Shown here: positions 32,324 to 44,795 of the stretch, piece after piece
How positions within the stretch are numbered: position 1 is the first letter of the stretch
Layout of the letters: every line of letters begins with the position of its first letter
Source of the DNA: Macrolepiota albuminosa
Taxonomy: Eukaryota; Basidiomycota; Agaricomycetes; Agaricales; Agaricaceae
NCBI GenBank assembly: GCA_027475525.1
Contig: JAMWFC010000117.1
Location: 3,582,183-3,646,182 of the forward strand
DNA length: 64,000 bases
Reading direction: 5' to 3'
The notes under the pieces: model-generated
What the model was told of the DNA's origin: nothing
Databases searched by the model: none
Seen by the model: only the letters and a program-made list of their open reading frames with translations
Translations under genes and position numbers: made by a program

Positions 32324-35190
32324 CTGTGTCAGTGCATTGAGGTAAGCACTTGTGTAATTGACCTGCCAGATCTCATAATCTTTCATGGTGCCGACCACCA
32401 GATTCATTTGGAGTGACTTGTACTTGACAACTGACACGTATGTCGCAAAGTAGTCGACTCCAGAGATCTGCAAAAAACCCTTTGTGACCAGCCTGGCTTT
32501 TCTCCCCACAATCTTGCCATCTACATCATATTTTATTGCATACACCCACGTGTTCTTCATGGTTCTGGCACTGTCAGGTCTCTCCACAAGTCTCCACACT
32601 TTGTGCTCCTGCATCCTCACCATTTCCTGGTCCATGGGGCTGTGCCAGAGGTCAGTGCAGCACATGGCCTCTGAGTAGGACTTTAGAACCCACATTTCAT
32701 CAGGTCGGTAGTCCTCATTGACAAGGCACCAGGCATGCTCACATTGGTCTCTTCCTCACTCTCAGGGCCATCATTCTCAAGGGCAATCAGGTTGATGACA
32801 GGCAGCAAGGTGACTCTATCCAGGGCGTTCACTGCCAATTGGGTGGATCTGTGGGGTTCAGCAGGAGTTATTGGAGTAGAGGCTGTAGACATCAGGGCAT
32901 CCACCATGGGTGCCAACAGCAGCAGCAACAAGGTGGGGGTAGGGTCATTATCACTGCATCATCCACAGGGACATCAAAAACCTCATACAAGTTGGCTACG
33001 CTATCACCCCTGCTATCAGAGAGTGTATGGTGTCTGAGCTCCTCCTCAAATACTATGTTGTGAGACCAAAAAAATCTGCCAGTGGAGCGTCAAAATACCC
33101 AACAAGCATGCAATGTATTGACCATGGATCCAGTTTGCTACCCCCATTCTTGCAGAGCACTTTTGCATATGCAATACACCCAAAGGGCCAAAGGTAGGAG
33201 ACATTGGGCTTGGTACCAGTACATATTTCATATGGGGTTCATCCTGGGTGTTCTGAGCTTGGGACAAGATCCAGAACATGCACTGCTGTAGATGCCATCT
33301 CACCCCAATAATGCACAGGTAGGCAAGAGTCACTAAGCATACTCCTGGCAAGGTCAAGGATTGTTCTGTTCCTCTGTTTGACTACACCATTCATAGTCAA
33401 AGAGTGCAGAGGCATTGTCTCATGCTTGATTCTGTGCCATTGACAATACATGCCCCATAGTTTGTTGTTAAACTCCTTCCCCCCATTAGTATGGACACAC
33501 TTCACATGGAATCCAAGCTGGGTCTCCACCCTCACATCAAAAGCCTCCAAACAAGCCAAAGTACTCTCCTTAGTCTTGTGCATGAGGAATCAGACTTTGC
33601 AGTCCATCCCCACCTGGTCAGTCACAACCAACATCAACATCTGACCACCCATTGTTGGGACTTGAGCTGGACCCCACAAGTCAAACATGACCCACTCATA
33701 GGGTGCTGACTCCAGAACCACTACCACATCAAAAGCGCAACAAGACTGCTTGCCCATAATGCAGTCTTCACACTTGCTATTGGTAGATATTGATGTAACA
33801 ACAAGCTCATTGACTGTTCCTTGTCATAGTGCCAAGTCTTGAGGTCAGTCAAGTGGTTCAGCAAGCATGTGGCAAGGGTGTGGGGTGGTGGCAAGACAAA
33901 TTCAATGATAAACATAGTACCAGATATAGGGCACTGCATGAATGGCTGACCATCAGGTGCATAGAGCATAGTGCCATCACTATTGATCCTAAGGCATACA
34001 CTCTTGTGGACAAGTCAACTGATAGACACCAAGTTGTGATCAAGGTCAGGGGCATGCAGGGCATTGTAAAATGTGATCTCTAACCTCTCCCCCAAACTTT
34101 TACCCACTTTTTGATATGCCTGCAACCCAAGATGTCAAATAAACCTTTCGCAGCAAAACCAGTCTTACACAAGTCATCAGGGGGTCCATACATGACAAAA
34201 TCATTATGGTTAGTGAAGAAGTGTTGGCTCACCATGTATGTGTGCCATCATTGATCAGAGCCAAAAATGCAAGGCACCTTAGGCTCAATGCATTGTTAGC
34301 TGACATCACTGCAAAGTTGGCCTGAGAGGCAGTGGTGCTCTGGATCATAGAAGTAACTGCCACAGTGGGGGCATTGCTGTTGCCTCCCCCACACGTCTTC
34401 TTCCACCAATCTGAATATTGTCCCTCAAGCCCACCACCCTTCCTAAAACACTTGTCTATTGTGTGACCAGTGTGTCCACAATTTAGATTGAAACAAACAC
34501 TCCTGTCCTTGAGGTTATGGCTGGCCTGAGTTACTAACACCTGAGCAGACTATGCAGGGGCCATGGTGGCCGCACCATGGAGCAAGAGTGCATGCATCAT
34601 TAGTCTTACAATCACACTTACTGATGTAGTCTTGTTAAGCAATGAGCCAGTGATTGCCACCCATGAGCTAGGCATAGACTTAATGATGTATGCACAAAAA
34701 TGCTTGTTATCAATACCAGCACCCTAGTTGTTGGCTTTTGACCATGCAGTCCATAGGGCTTTGAAGTGAGCCTTGATGCTTGTGCTATCCACGTACTTGA
34801 TAGAACTAAGCTCTTCCTCTGCATGGATAAGGCCTAGGTCAGACTTCATATTATGCAGGACTGTCAAAGAGCCCCAGGCATCTGCTGCTGAGCCATTCAT
34901 CCTGACCCCAGCACTGATCAGGTTGATGACATTCAGGGTAATCATGCTATGCATAAATATGTTGCATTGCATCTATTCATCTAGGGTTGGGGTGGTTGCA
35001 CCCCACTGGTGGCAGTTGCCATAGTCACAGCAAGCATCTTTGTCTCAGGCTTCACTATGTTACCATTGAGATATTCCAACAGGCCATGCCCACAGGCAGC
35101 CTCAGTGATTATCATTTTGAAGGCTACCCAATTGGAGCCATCAAATTTCTCCTCTATAGGTAGGAGAAACAAAGGGGGGTTCTGGGTCAT
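32324..35190 (-). pseudogene. Second Copia Gag-Pol (reverse strand), decayed
   Basis: Reading leftward from 35190: Gag start MTQNPPLFLLPIEEKFDGSN, middle Gag (SAADAWGSLTVLHNMKSDLG, 34870), and zinc knuckle CFNLNCGHTGHTIDKC (34460). The pre-integrase and protease region (33700-34080) follows, then integrase 33239-33583 (HTNGGKEFNNKLWGMYCQWH) and RT 32329-32695 (WVYAIKYDVDGKIVGRKARL; QVNYTSAYLNA). The integrase Glu motif reads NGVVKQRNRTI, where NGVAER is usual. The change Glu to Lys removes the catalytic residue and fits a G-to-A transition. RT is cut off by LTR B at 32323, so the 3' part and 3' LTR are lost. Confidence 0.88.
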
Positions 35191-35258
35191 GGGTCATGGT
35201 CTGGGTCTGGATTCAGGGGTGTTAGAAAAAAAATTTGGTGTCGCTTCACTGAGTGGCA

Positions 35259-35485
35259 TGGGATCTATAACCTGTTGATAACAGTGACTCAGTCGGTGTA
35301 TAAATGACTGTATTGTAATCTATATACCTGTTGATAACAGTGACTGTAATATATACTTCTAGACTCATAAAGTTAAATGGCACATACCTCAGTTGATGTA
35401 TAAATGACTGAGGTATATCCAATCTTTGAATCCAATTCTATATTCTTGACTGTATAGTTTTTTCCAATCATCCTCCCCTGCAACA
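35259..35485 (-). repeat. 5' LTR and primer-binding site of the second reverse Copia
   Basis: On the reverse strand a 213-bp LTR (35485 to 35273) starts TGTTGCAGGGG and ends ATCAACA, followed at once by GGTTATAGATCCCA (35272-35259). That is a mutated form of the half-tRNA primer site in the intact Copia. CTGTTGATAACAGTGACT is repeated twice within or at the edge of the LTR. The TSD partner is lost with the 3' end. Confidence 0.75.
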
Positions 35486-35554
35486 CACTGCTTACATGCT
35501 ACCATGATCCCTCTCCAACAGTGATGCTAAGCAAATACTCACTCTCCTGCACAA

Positions 35555-36180
35555 TTGCCCACCAATATGACAAATAAACAGATTACTATGTTGAATAACC
35601 CACCCTCAGAAACCTACCCTCCCAAAGAGTATCCAGACACAGAAATGGTTTCTCCCCACAATGAGGACACAACAGTGGCACAACAGCCAACCCAGATAAT
35701 AGATGAAGCCTTTCCTCTCCTACAAGCAAAGGAACAGATCACAAGAGAACTAGCCACAAAATCAGATACTGGAAGAATAAGGCTTGTTTTTGGGGGAAGT
35801 TGACAGAAAGATCATGAAATTATGAAATGCCTGCAGCCCCTGAGCCCTATGAAGGACAGAACACCAAAAAGGCATACATCCAAAGCAGACACTCAGTGGG
35901 CTCTCCAGAGCACCTTGAAGCCAGAAATGTCCCATCTATCCTTCACATCTGGCCTGAGGCCCCAAAACTCTTTTGTTTGTGAGGACTAGATATCAAACAA
36001 AGAAGGTACTCATAGAACATTCCTGAGGTTTGATTTTGGTGGATACCAGACAGGAGTCACCTCTAATGAGGTGGATAAAAACCCTAATGGGAGGGAAATT
36101 TGCATACAAAGGGACTCCATGGAAATTGACAACAAATATTTAGACCAAAGCAATATAGTGGTTGCCAATAACAAGTAGGA
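35555..36180 (+). pseudogene. Degenerate ORF, unknown
   Basis: 35555-35803 is open (IDEAFPLLQAKEQITRELAT near its end) and further readable stretches follow to 36180 (KADTQWALQSTLKPEMSHLS; DFGGYQTGVTSNEVDKNPNG) with frameshifts and stops. The composition is protein-like and hydrophilic. A retroelement ORF1 is a reasonable guess, but no diagnostic motif was seen. Remnants continue to about 36585. Confidence 0.35.
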
Positions 36181-36636
36181 TGAAATTCTGTGCAATTCCT
36201 TGCTGACTTATTAGTCAACTAGTACCCTATTTCACTTCAACAGCTCTTGTTCTAGAATTAACCAGCTAAATCCTACCTCATCACATGCAGGAGCAAGGCC
36301 ACAGAGAAGACTCTTCTTTCCATTCATAATATCCTCCTCACCATCACAAATTGCATTGGAAAGAGGCCATTAATGAGAGTATTCACAGAGATACTAAGAG
36401 TGAGGATCACATCACTACAGACTCTGCCAACCTACAAAGAATTACAACTCCAAACAGAAGATGGGCTACAATTCACTTGGATGCAAACTTACTTGACAAC
36501 ATCACCCCATCCCCAGTTGCCACTTGGAAAAAAATCACAACAGGCAAGCTCTGAGCTAGGATCTTCAGAGGTAAATATGAGACAAACTCATATAGAGACA
36601 TTACAATGATATGTCATATATTGTAGGAGAGATTGC

Positions 36637-36809
36637 TGTAACGGAGCATCACACATGTACTAGCATCAACAATGCTATATGTGTTCAGTAGAATATTATG
36701 TAAGAGAACATCTTGTATTCACTCTAGTTCTAGTCAATCTGATACTGCGGTCTGATTCAGCACTGTGTGATACATACAAGATCATTCTAGCTCATAACCA
36801 ACGGTTACA
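36637..36809 (+). repeat. Gypsy 5' LTR, 173 bp
   Basis: Starts TGTAACGGAGC and ends CGGTTACA. It is short for a Gypsy LTR. It differs from the 3' LTR by eight transitions, e.g. AATGCT against AACGCT and CTCATAACC against CTCGTAACC. No clear primer-binding site follows; the next bases are a T run. Confidence 0.95.
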
Positions 36810-36890
36810 TTTTTTTGAATCTTCTGCTATTTTTAGATTCTAGGCTTGTTACCAACTAGGCAACTCATCACCAAAACCTCTTGATTTCTG

Positions 36891-39800
36891 TTGGCATCAC
36901 ATCAAAAACATGCTTCCATGACTGGCTCTCTTGATCCAGACCTCCTGTTCCCAGCATCAGATACAGGTGATCCACCTGTGTCTCAAGCTGCTTGGATGCA
37001 ACCTGTGTCTACTTACCAGCCCCTGACAAAGCGGGATGAAAAGTTACCTTGCGATGTTAGCATGAGCTTTGGAATGCCAGGTAGGCTATTGGTGTCATGG
37101 ATGATATCCATTGTATGGCCTGGTGGCAAACCAGGGGAGAGATCCGTGGTCTCAGGAGTGTCACTACCAGTGAGCCAAATGCCCTCACTGATGTACCTGG
37201 TATTGCCTGAGAGCTCATCAGCTCAGTCCAAAGGTCAACCAGACCTCACCTAGTACTCGGAGATGGTGCAAGGCAGTGCCTTTATGCATAGCACCCCATT
37301 CTAGACTACACTGACTGACCAGCATTTGGAGTATGTGGCGGATGCTACCACTGAACCAGGACCATCATTGTCAATGACACAAGGACAGAAGCAAGGACCA
37401 ACAATACTGGTCAGTAGGGAGGACGACAATGTTGTATAAACAGGAAAGGCACCGTTGGCGCCTAGACCTCAGAAGTGGCAGGGAGTAGTTGGCAAACAGC
37501 CGCAGGTGAGGCATGAAGGCCTCAGGAGAGTTCTGGACTTAGAGTCCAAACTGGAGTCCTCAGATGATGAGGAAAGTAAGAGGTCACATTTGACCCTATC
37601 TATCTAGTTATAGCTGGTATTGGACCAATATCCATTGGTTGCAAAGAAATTGATGCGAAAGCATCTGCTGTCAGGTTCCGCTGAGTTGGGGGCCTTCCGG
37701 GAAAGCAACGCCCTTACGATGCGGACTTGATCTACGAATACTCAGGTGTCTGGAACTCCGAGGCTAGGGCTCCGGGGTTCAAGACGAGGACAGGGGTAAT
37801 CCCGGGATAGGGGACTAGAGTCCGGGGTTTTTGGGGTCGGAGGTAACTGGGGTTAGAGGGGGTCGAGTCGTGAACCGGAGGTTCTAAGACGAGACCAAGT
37901 TAGTAACTTAAGAGTCGCGAAGTGCGTACCAAAGCTTAGAGCACGCGAATACTAAGGCGTGCCAGTCGAAGCGTACCAAACGAGGCGTACCAGTCAAGCA
38001 AGGGGCACGCAATATCCAAAGTAACAGTTATGCAATATCAAGACTAAGCGTACCAAACGAGGCGTACCAGTCAAGCAAGGGGCACGCAATATCCAAAGTA
38101 ACAGTTATGCAATATCAAGACTAGCAATATAGCGGAGAGCTACACTATAAGTACTACGGATCGTGTCTCGGGATTCCGGGATGTCTGGGATGAGTTCCGG
38201 GGGTCATTGAGTAGCGGTCCGGGACTGCGTACCGGGATCGCGCGTGGGGGACGCGCGATCAATTGGCGCGGAGGGAGTCGTGATGCGTGGGGCGTGATGC
38301 GTGATGGCTTGATGTGAGCCGCATGATCCGATCGTCGATGGCGGTTGGTCCCGGGGTCCGTGATGCAGGGGTCCCGGGGGGGCTGGCTGATGGTGATCGG
38401 TGGCGGCTGATGGCGGTCCTGATGCGCGTGATGGCGGTGTCGGCGGTCGTGATGGCGGGGCGTGTCCTGTGGGGTCGGAGGGAGGGTCCCGGATGGTGTT
38501 CCGGGGGTGTCCCGGGGTGGGCCCAGAGGGGAGGGGTCGTGACATCTGCAGCTTTACATAGTAAAGCATCTACAGTTAATGGCTGCTAGGAGCCATGATG
38601 TACCTTGTGCAAATTCGACTGAATATATCAAACTATTTGTGTGCATCTTCAAACTTGAAGTGGTGGAATACCTCAAGTGCAAAGTGGTGTGAGGGTCAGC
38701 TGTCTCAACAGCCACTCCAGCTGATTCAGTGGAATGCAAAATGAGTGTGCATTGATGAGTGCCATTGATTGCGGATGCAATGGAATTGCTGAATGTGCCT
38801 TGTCAGGCTAATGAGTCCCAGCAAGACTATGCCAGGCATCAGAACACCGCAAACTGTCAACGCAACATTAGTGGCATGCCTCAGCAGGCATTATCTGAAG
38901 TTGAGACTGTGACAATGACTCCAGCAGAGCCAGAGGCAACACCTGCTGTGCAAGAGGTCAAGACACCTTGAAAGCAGGTCACTATCAAAGAAGAAGTGGA
39001 CAAAGTCCACATTCTTGAGGAACAAACATAACCACAACACATCCACCTGGTGGACAACTGGAATGAACGTGTCAATTACCAAAGGATGTGCAACCAGGAC
39101 TTGCACAATCATGGTGAGTTATTAATGGACAACCAGGGGGTAGCCTTTGAAGGGTGTGAAGGTGTAATGTCTGTCGATGATATGCAGTGACAATTTGCTG
39201 CTCAAACTGCTGAACTAGACAGAGATCTGGAAGGTAGTGATGATAGTGGTGATCACTATGACAGGAGGGAGCTGAATCATCGTAATAATGATGGTGGTGG
39301 TTGTGATCATAGACAGAATGATCAAGACAATCATAATCATTGTAATGGTGGCAGGCATGCTGGTGAATCACCAGTGGAGTGAGAGGTGAGGCAACAGCCT
39401 ATCCCATGGCCAGACAGAACAGCCAATGAACACCTGTTTTGCAGTCCCCAGGCATTTTCAATGCCCACACCTCATGATTTGTGTGAAACTACGCCAGGAA
39501 TGAATGAGGCAGTCAGGATCTATATGGATCATATGCATGACCACCTCACTCATTTGGTGGATGATTCTTTGGGAGTCAGGTTTAAATTCCCTGCTGAGGT
39601 AAGTCTTCGCAAATCTGATGGTAAGCACATATGTGCATATGCTGGAGGGCATAGGTTTTCCTAGTTGGAGGACTGGGCCATGGACGTCTGCTACCACCTG
39701 GCAGCCTGCTGCTATGGTGGAGACAACATGGACCAAGAAAGAATATTTGTGCTGCATGAATTTATGGAGGGAGAGGCTCAGAATTGGTTCCGCCGCCATG

Positions 39801-40531
39801 TCCTTCACATTAATCGCAACAAATTGAATTGGACGTTTAAAGAGGTTCTGATAGGACTGTATAATTGCTTCATCAATGCTGCAACAATGCAGGAAGCTTG
39901 AGATGCCTTTAAAAAGGCAGTGTATGATGCTATGACTGGCATCCAGATATTTTATGATGACCTAGTGGGTCATGCACAGAATATGGCCATCTATCCAGAC
40001 AAATATACAATTTGCAAGACATTTCTGGATGGAATACCTGCAGATATAAGGAGAGCATTGATACACGATAACAATTTGTCTCCGGAAGTCAATACTGTGA
40101 CTGAATTCTTGGTGTATGCCATTTGTTATGAGCAGTCAACACAGACTGCAAATCATTATGAACAGCGTAGCTCACACTGAGGACATGTGAACTGTCAGAC
40201 AGTGAAGGTGGGAACCTTCCTGGCCAAACAGTTGGAGATGGAGAACGATCGCAATCCACAATTTGTTGTCTGCAAGACAATTCTTGGAGGCCAACAGCCT
40301 CAATCAAAGCCTGCTGGATATGTGCCAGCAAAAGATGGCCAACCCTTTTCAGATCAAAACCAAGTAGCAGCTAGAGGGGGTGTAGCGCCTGCAATGTGCA
40401 TGGTGAGCAAACCTACTGGAGTTTCTGGAGTGGCTCAGAGAAGGCCTGCCAGGAACCCCTTAGCATGCTACAACTGTGGTAGGATTGGGCATTTTGCTAA
40501 GGAATGTCCTGCTCTGCCCAAGCATCAGTGA
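36891..40531 (+). pseudogene. Gypsy gag, split by solo LTR A2
   Basis: Gag-like frames begin about 36891 and resume after LTR A2 at about 38759 (GMPQQALSEVETVTMTPAEP). The retroviral-type Gag domain is 39386-40180 (FMEGEAQNWFRRHVLHINRN; YDDLVGHAQNMAIYPDKYTI). A classical zinc knuckle CYNCGRIGHFAKEC lies at about 40467-40509. Acidic sequence follows to 40790. A reverse-strand copy of the same family at 61261-62370 shares this whole block. Stops at 39662, 39899, 40178 and 40529 break the frame. Confidence 0.85.
37669..38544 (+). mobile_element. Solo LTR, family A, copy A2 (CG-rich, young)
   Basis: An 876-bp LTR, TGTCAGGTTCCG...GTCGTGACA, with perfect TSD TCTGC (37664-37668 and 38545-38549). 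It holds a 77-bp tandem duplication near 37976-38129. It keeps CG at many places where A1, A3 and A4 have TG or CA, so it is the youngest copy. It is nested in the gag of the 11.5-kb Gypsy. Confidence 0.95.
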
Positions 40532-40814
40532 TGATGAGGAAGAGGAGGTCGCCAAGGAGGCTGAGGAAGAGCCACAAGTAGAGGCTGAAGGCTCAGAAGT
40601 GGATGACGCTGAGAGCATCCAGATAGATGGCAACAAATACGTCGCAGTAGATGTGTATGACAGCAACTACTATACTCGTGATGATGAGGATGAACACTTG
40701 TTTGCACTGACCGAGTGCCATGGAGATCAATGTGTCCAAATGAAACGTGTCACACTGCAGAAGGCAACCAATAAGTTGCAGTGGCCATGATATACTCCCA
40801 AAGAGAAGGAGTGC

Positions 40815-41243
40815 TTGGTAACCTACACAAATGTCAATAGACATCCTGCCTGGACCCTGTGGGACTCAGGGAGTACCACTATGGGCATTACGCTCCAGTT
40901 TGCTCACATTAACGCAATTCATGTTCATGAGTTGGAGGCACCATTGATGCTCCAGTTGGAGACCATAGGAAGTTGCGCCATGGTGCAGTTTGGTGCTAAA
41001 GTGAGGGTAAAGATGTCAGGAACGTCAACCAAGGAGTATGTGGACATAGCAAATTTTGATCGCTACGATATGATCATTGGTATGCTGTTTATGCATAAGA
41101 ACAAGGTGTTCTTGGACTTTGTGAACAATATGGTCGTTGTGAATGGTGTGCCTTTGAAGGCAGAGAAAGTCATGTTGAATGACATGGATGGTTGCCTGAG
41201 GCACTATTGCACAACTGAAAAGCAGCATGATGAATGCAACTGA
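40815..41243 (+). pseudogene. Gypsy aspartic protease domain
   Basis: Retropepsin-like domain with the active-site motif LWDSGSTTMGIT near 40857-40890 and the flap/closing motif DMIIGMLFMHKNKVFLDF near 41065-41120, spaced as in Gypsy protease. The 429-bp frame is open but separated from gag and RT by stops. Confidence 0.85.
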
Positions 41244-42179
41244 CTAGATGGTCACAAGAAAGTGACTGTACAGGAGGTGGAAGACAAGCATGTCCCACCA
41301 AAAAGCCTGCTGGCAGATTTGCCAGCTATTCTGATGACTGAGGAAGAGTTTCAAGGAACTCTGAAGACAGGAAAATACCCGGGTGCAGTTGGGCATACAA
41401 ATGGAAAGCCTAATCAGGCTACACAGCATAAGAATAAGCATGATAAACGCATGGCAGAGTCGCTGGAATGCCAGCCAACTAGCTCTCAAGTAAGAGTGGA
41501 AGATCTTGTCAAGGACAAGGTGTATAGTATGATGGGAACTGTGGGAAGCATGAGGTTGCTAATGAATCAACCAGTGCCTCAGCCAGAAGTACAATGGGCA
41601 TATGACCCATAAATGCCATGAGAGTGGAATGAATTGGTAGTGTCAATGGTGATGCAGACTATGGAAAGGGTGCAGTTAACCCAGATGAGAGAAGTATACC
41701 ATCACACACAGGAGGACAAGATTTCTGAAGCATCGGATATCATATTTGATGGGGTATTGCTGAAGGCAAGAAGCATGCAATTGGTGTGAAATATGACAAG
41801 AGTGGTGAGGAGGCAACTAGTCGCAAGGTTGAATCCAGAAGATCTCACAGAAGAGCATGTACATGCCTTATGGGAGCAATTTGAACCAAAGGTTCAGCCA
41901 CATGTAGCATGTGTATCAAAAGAGAAAGGTAAGGCTGTGAGCCTTACAGAGAAAGATAATCCTCAATTGCACCAGTAATGGCAACATGAGTTTGCTGATA
42001 TTGTCAATGGGACAAAGGAAGAACTTCCTTCATGGCAGGAGGTTAATCATGAGATTAATCTCATTGACAATAATAAGCAGTACAAGTACCATTTGCCTTG
42101 CTGCCTGCAAGCATTATAGGATCAGCTTCATGAAAAGACAAACAGATACATAAATGCAAAGTGATGGAAACCATGACCC

Positions 42180-43335
42180 ATGGTGCAAGCTGCACCTTTA
42201 CTTTGTATTCCCAAGAAGGATGGAACATTACGAACTGCATTGGATGCACAACAGTGCAATGATAATACAGTCAAGGACTTAACACCTCTTCTAAATCAAG
42301 AAGTCATATGTGAAAATGTCACTACAGCAAAATATAGGTTGAAAATTGACCTAATGGACGCATACAAACAGGTTCACATATGCAAAGAGGATATACCAAA
42401 GACGCTGTTTTCATCCTTGATGGGGACATTCATGAGCAATATCATGCAGATCGGTGACTGTAATGCACCAGCGACGTTTCAGAGGTTGATGACCTCAATC
42501 TTCCGAGACATAATTGAGAAGTTTATGCACGTCTATCTAGACAATATATCTATCTTTTCTGATTTCATCGAGGAGCATGAGCAGCACCTACAAAGTTGTA
42601 TTTGGCCTCTACCTCAAATAGAAGAAGTGCGAGTTGTATGCACCTAGTATAGACTGTCTTGGTCATGTCATTGATGAGAAGGGTATTCACCCAGACACAG
42701 ATAAACTCAATCAAATTCAAGAGTGGTGTACTCCACGCATGTATAATGATATCTAGTGATTTGTTGCATTAGTGAACTATATTGGTAACTTTTTGCCAGA
42801 TATCATGGCATACACTGGGCTACTGATGGCCATGACCCAGAATGGATCCCCTTTTCACTGGAGACCGCTGCATCAGCGGTGCTTCGAGATGATTAAGCAC
42901 ATTTGCATGAAGACACCAGTGATCCAGCCAATTGATGCACACATTGATGAGCCCATTTGGCTCATATGTGACGCATCGAAGACCGGGGTTGGGGCCATGT
43001 TTGGCCAAGGTAAAACATGAAAAACTTGCCAACCAGCGGGATTTATGTCCTGTAAGGTCACTGCTGCACAGCAGAACTATGCTGTACACGAGTTAGAAAC
43101 ACTCACAATCCTGGAAGCCCTCCTAAAGTGGAAGGATAAACTGATGGGGTATAAGATCCATATCATCACGGATCACAAGGCATTCGAGTTTTTCAAGATC
43201 CAAGTACACCTATCACCATGACAACATTGCTGGATCGACTACATGTTGTGATATCAGTTTGACATCACCTATGTAAAAGGTGAATTGAACAAGGTGGCAG
43301 ACTGCCTGTCTCAATATTTTGAGAGTGATACTTGA
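42180..43335 (+). pseudogene. Gypsy RT and RNase H, decayed
   Basis: RT motifs in order are CIPKKDGTLRTALD, AKYRLKIDLMDAYKQVHI and a catalytic box that reads VYLDNISIFS instead of YLDD (Asp to Asn, consistent with G-to-A). The connection (GNFLPDIMAYTGLLMAMTQN) and RNase H follow: CDASKTGVGAMFGQG, then, after a TGA, AQQNYAVHELETLTILEAL and HIITDHKAFEFF, ending VKGELNKVADCLSQ. Stops at 42645, 43018 and 43219 and a frameshift near 42650 disrupt it. Confidence 0.88.
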
Positions 43336-43837
43336 GATGACATCCATAACGCACACAACTATGTTCAGGCAGACAAATGCATTGACCTGGAGGGCAAAGA
43401 CTGCCTCTGCATAGATTCCATGAAATCAAGGAACATACAGTCGAGCTACATGCCATGCAAGCACAGGAATTACGTCACAGCAAGTGACTGCAAGAACAGT
43501 GAGAAGCTCACAATATTGAGGCTCAGGTGCTGGTGGATCATGAGGTTCCCCAGCCAGGCAAAGAAACAAGGCAAGAGGTGCCCTCTAGCAGTGCAGAGAT
43601 GATTCTCCAGCAGGCACTGGATTCACATGACCATCACCCCATGCCAATTGACCTAGGCAATGCACAATTTTGTGCATGTATCCAGCAAGGATACAAGGAT
43701 GACAATCTCTTCCTAGAGATTATAAACAATATCCAAGCGCATCCACGCTTCAATGTGGAGCAGCAACTTGTAATGACAATAATAATATTCCAATTTCCTC
43801 TTATTCTGTTTGCTCTGCCAGCTTCCATGCTTCCCCT

Positions 43838-43990
43838 CTCCATTACAGTGGTTGGACTATTGTTGAGCTGATAGTTTGAGCTGGTCCTTGCCTGTTGTTC
43901 TGTACTTTCCCCTCCCCATTACAGTGGTTGGACTATTGTTGAGCTGATAGTTTGAGCTGGTCCTTGCCTGTTGTTCTGTACTTTTCTGTG
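43838..43990. repeat. 76-bp tandem duplication between RNase H and integrase
   Basis: CATTACAGTGGTTGGACTAT and its following ~56 bases occur at 43841 and again at 43917, almost unchanged. It sits where the N-terminal integrase zinc-binding region would be expected to begin, so it marks rearranged sequence. Confidence 0.9.
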
Positions 43991-44068
43991 TATTTATTGG
44001 GGTGTTTTGGAGATATATTTTTGTTGAGACTGCTACCAGGAGGCTTACAGTTTTCAGCCCATAATTAA

Positions 44069-44528
44069 ATGTTTATTTTGACTTCTGGTGCATGGTGTGT
44101 CCCTGACTGCTGGTACAGCGTTGTATCAGTGCAACGCTGGTACTGGTGGCCACAAATGGCCAAGGAAACAAGTCAATTCTGCTTGACATGTGAGCTATGT
44201 CAACAGTCAAAAGTATTGACATTGAAGCTACTAAGGAAGCTTCACTCACTTCTGATTGCAGTCAAACTCTGGGACTCTATTGGAATGGACTTTATAGGTC
44301 CATTCCTGGAGTTAAAGGGTTTTAACTACCTCTGGGTAGTAATCTGCAGAATTATTTCCTAATTGCACAACTCTGGAGCTGTATGACTTTGGAACTGATG
44401 ATGACCAGGAATGGTTTGTAGATGACCTCATAGGTCATAGGTGGATGAGGAGAAACCTTGAATTCAAGGTAAAGTGGAGCTTAGGTGATACTACCTGGGA
44501 ACCGCTAGTGAACTGCAAGATCTTGCAG
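44069..44528 (+). pseudogene. Gypsy integrase remnant plus chromodomain
   Basis: 44120-44360 reads WYWWPQMAKETSQFCLTCEL and DSIGMDFIGPFLELKGFNYL, the H2C2 zinc-binding end and the first catalytic-core strand of a Gypsy integrase. The rest of the core is missing. From about 44376 the frame gives EWFVDDLIGHRWMRRNLEFK and VKWSLGDTTWEPLVNC, which is a chromodomain (aromatic-rich, W-x-x-x-DTTWEP). So the element is a chromovirus-type Gypsy whose integrase core was deleted internally. Confidence 0.82.
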
Positions 44529-44795
44529 CAATAGACAGATACCTAGAGCTGCAGGGCATGAAACACCCTCAACAGCTAGCAAAACACGCATAATGCGTGT
44601 GAGGTGGTGAAATGTAGACTAAGTCCACTTTGATACTGGGTGACTAATCAGGTGGCGACTAATCGTGGCTGTTTATGCCACTTTGATAACCAGTGAAAGA
44701 CTGGGTGACAGATATTTGTGGTTGTTTACACCACTGGCAGAGTTAGGAGATTTTTTTTTCTCTTTTCTTCCTAAGTCCCAATACATGTAGCTGAC

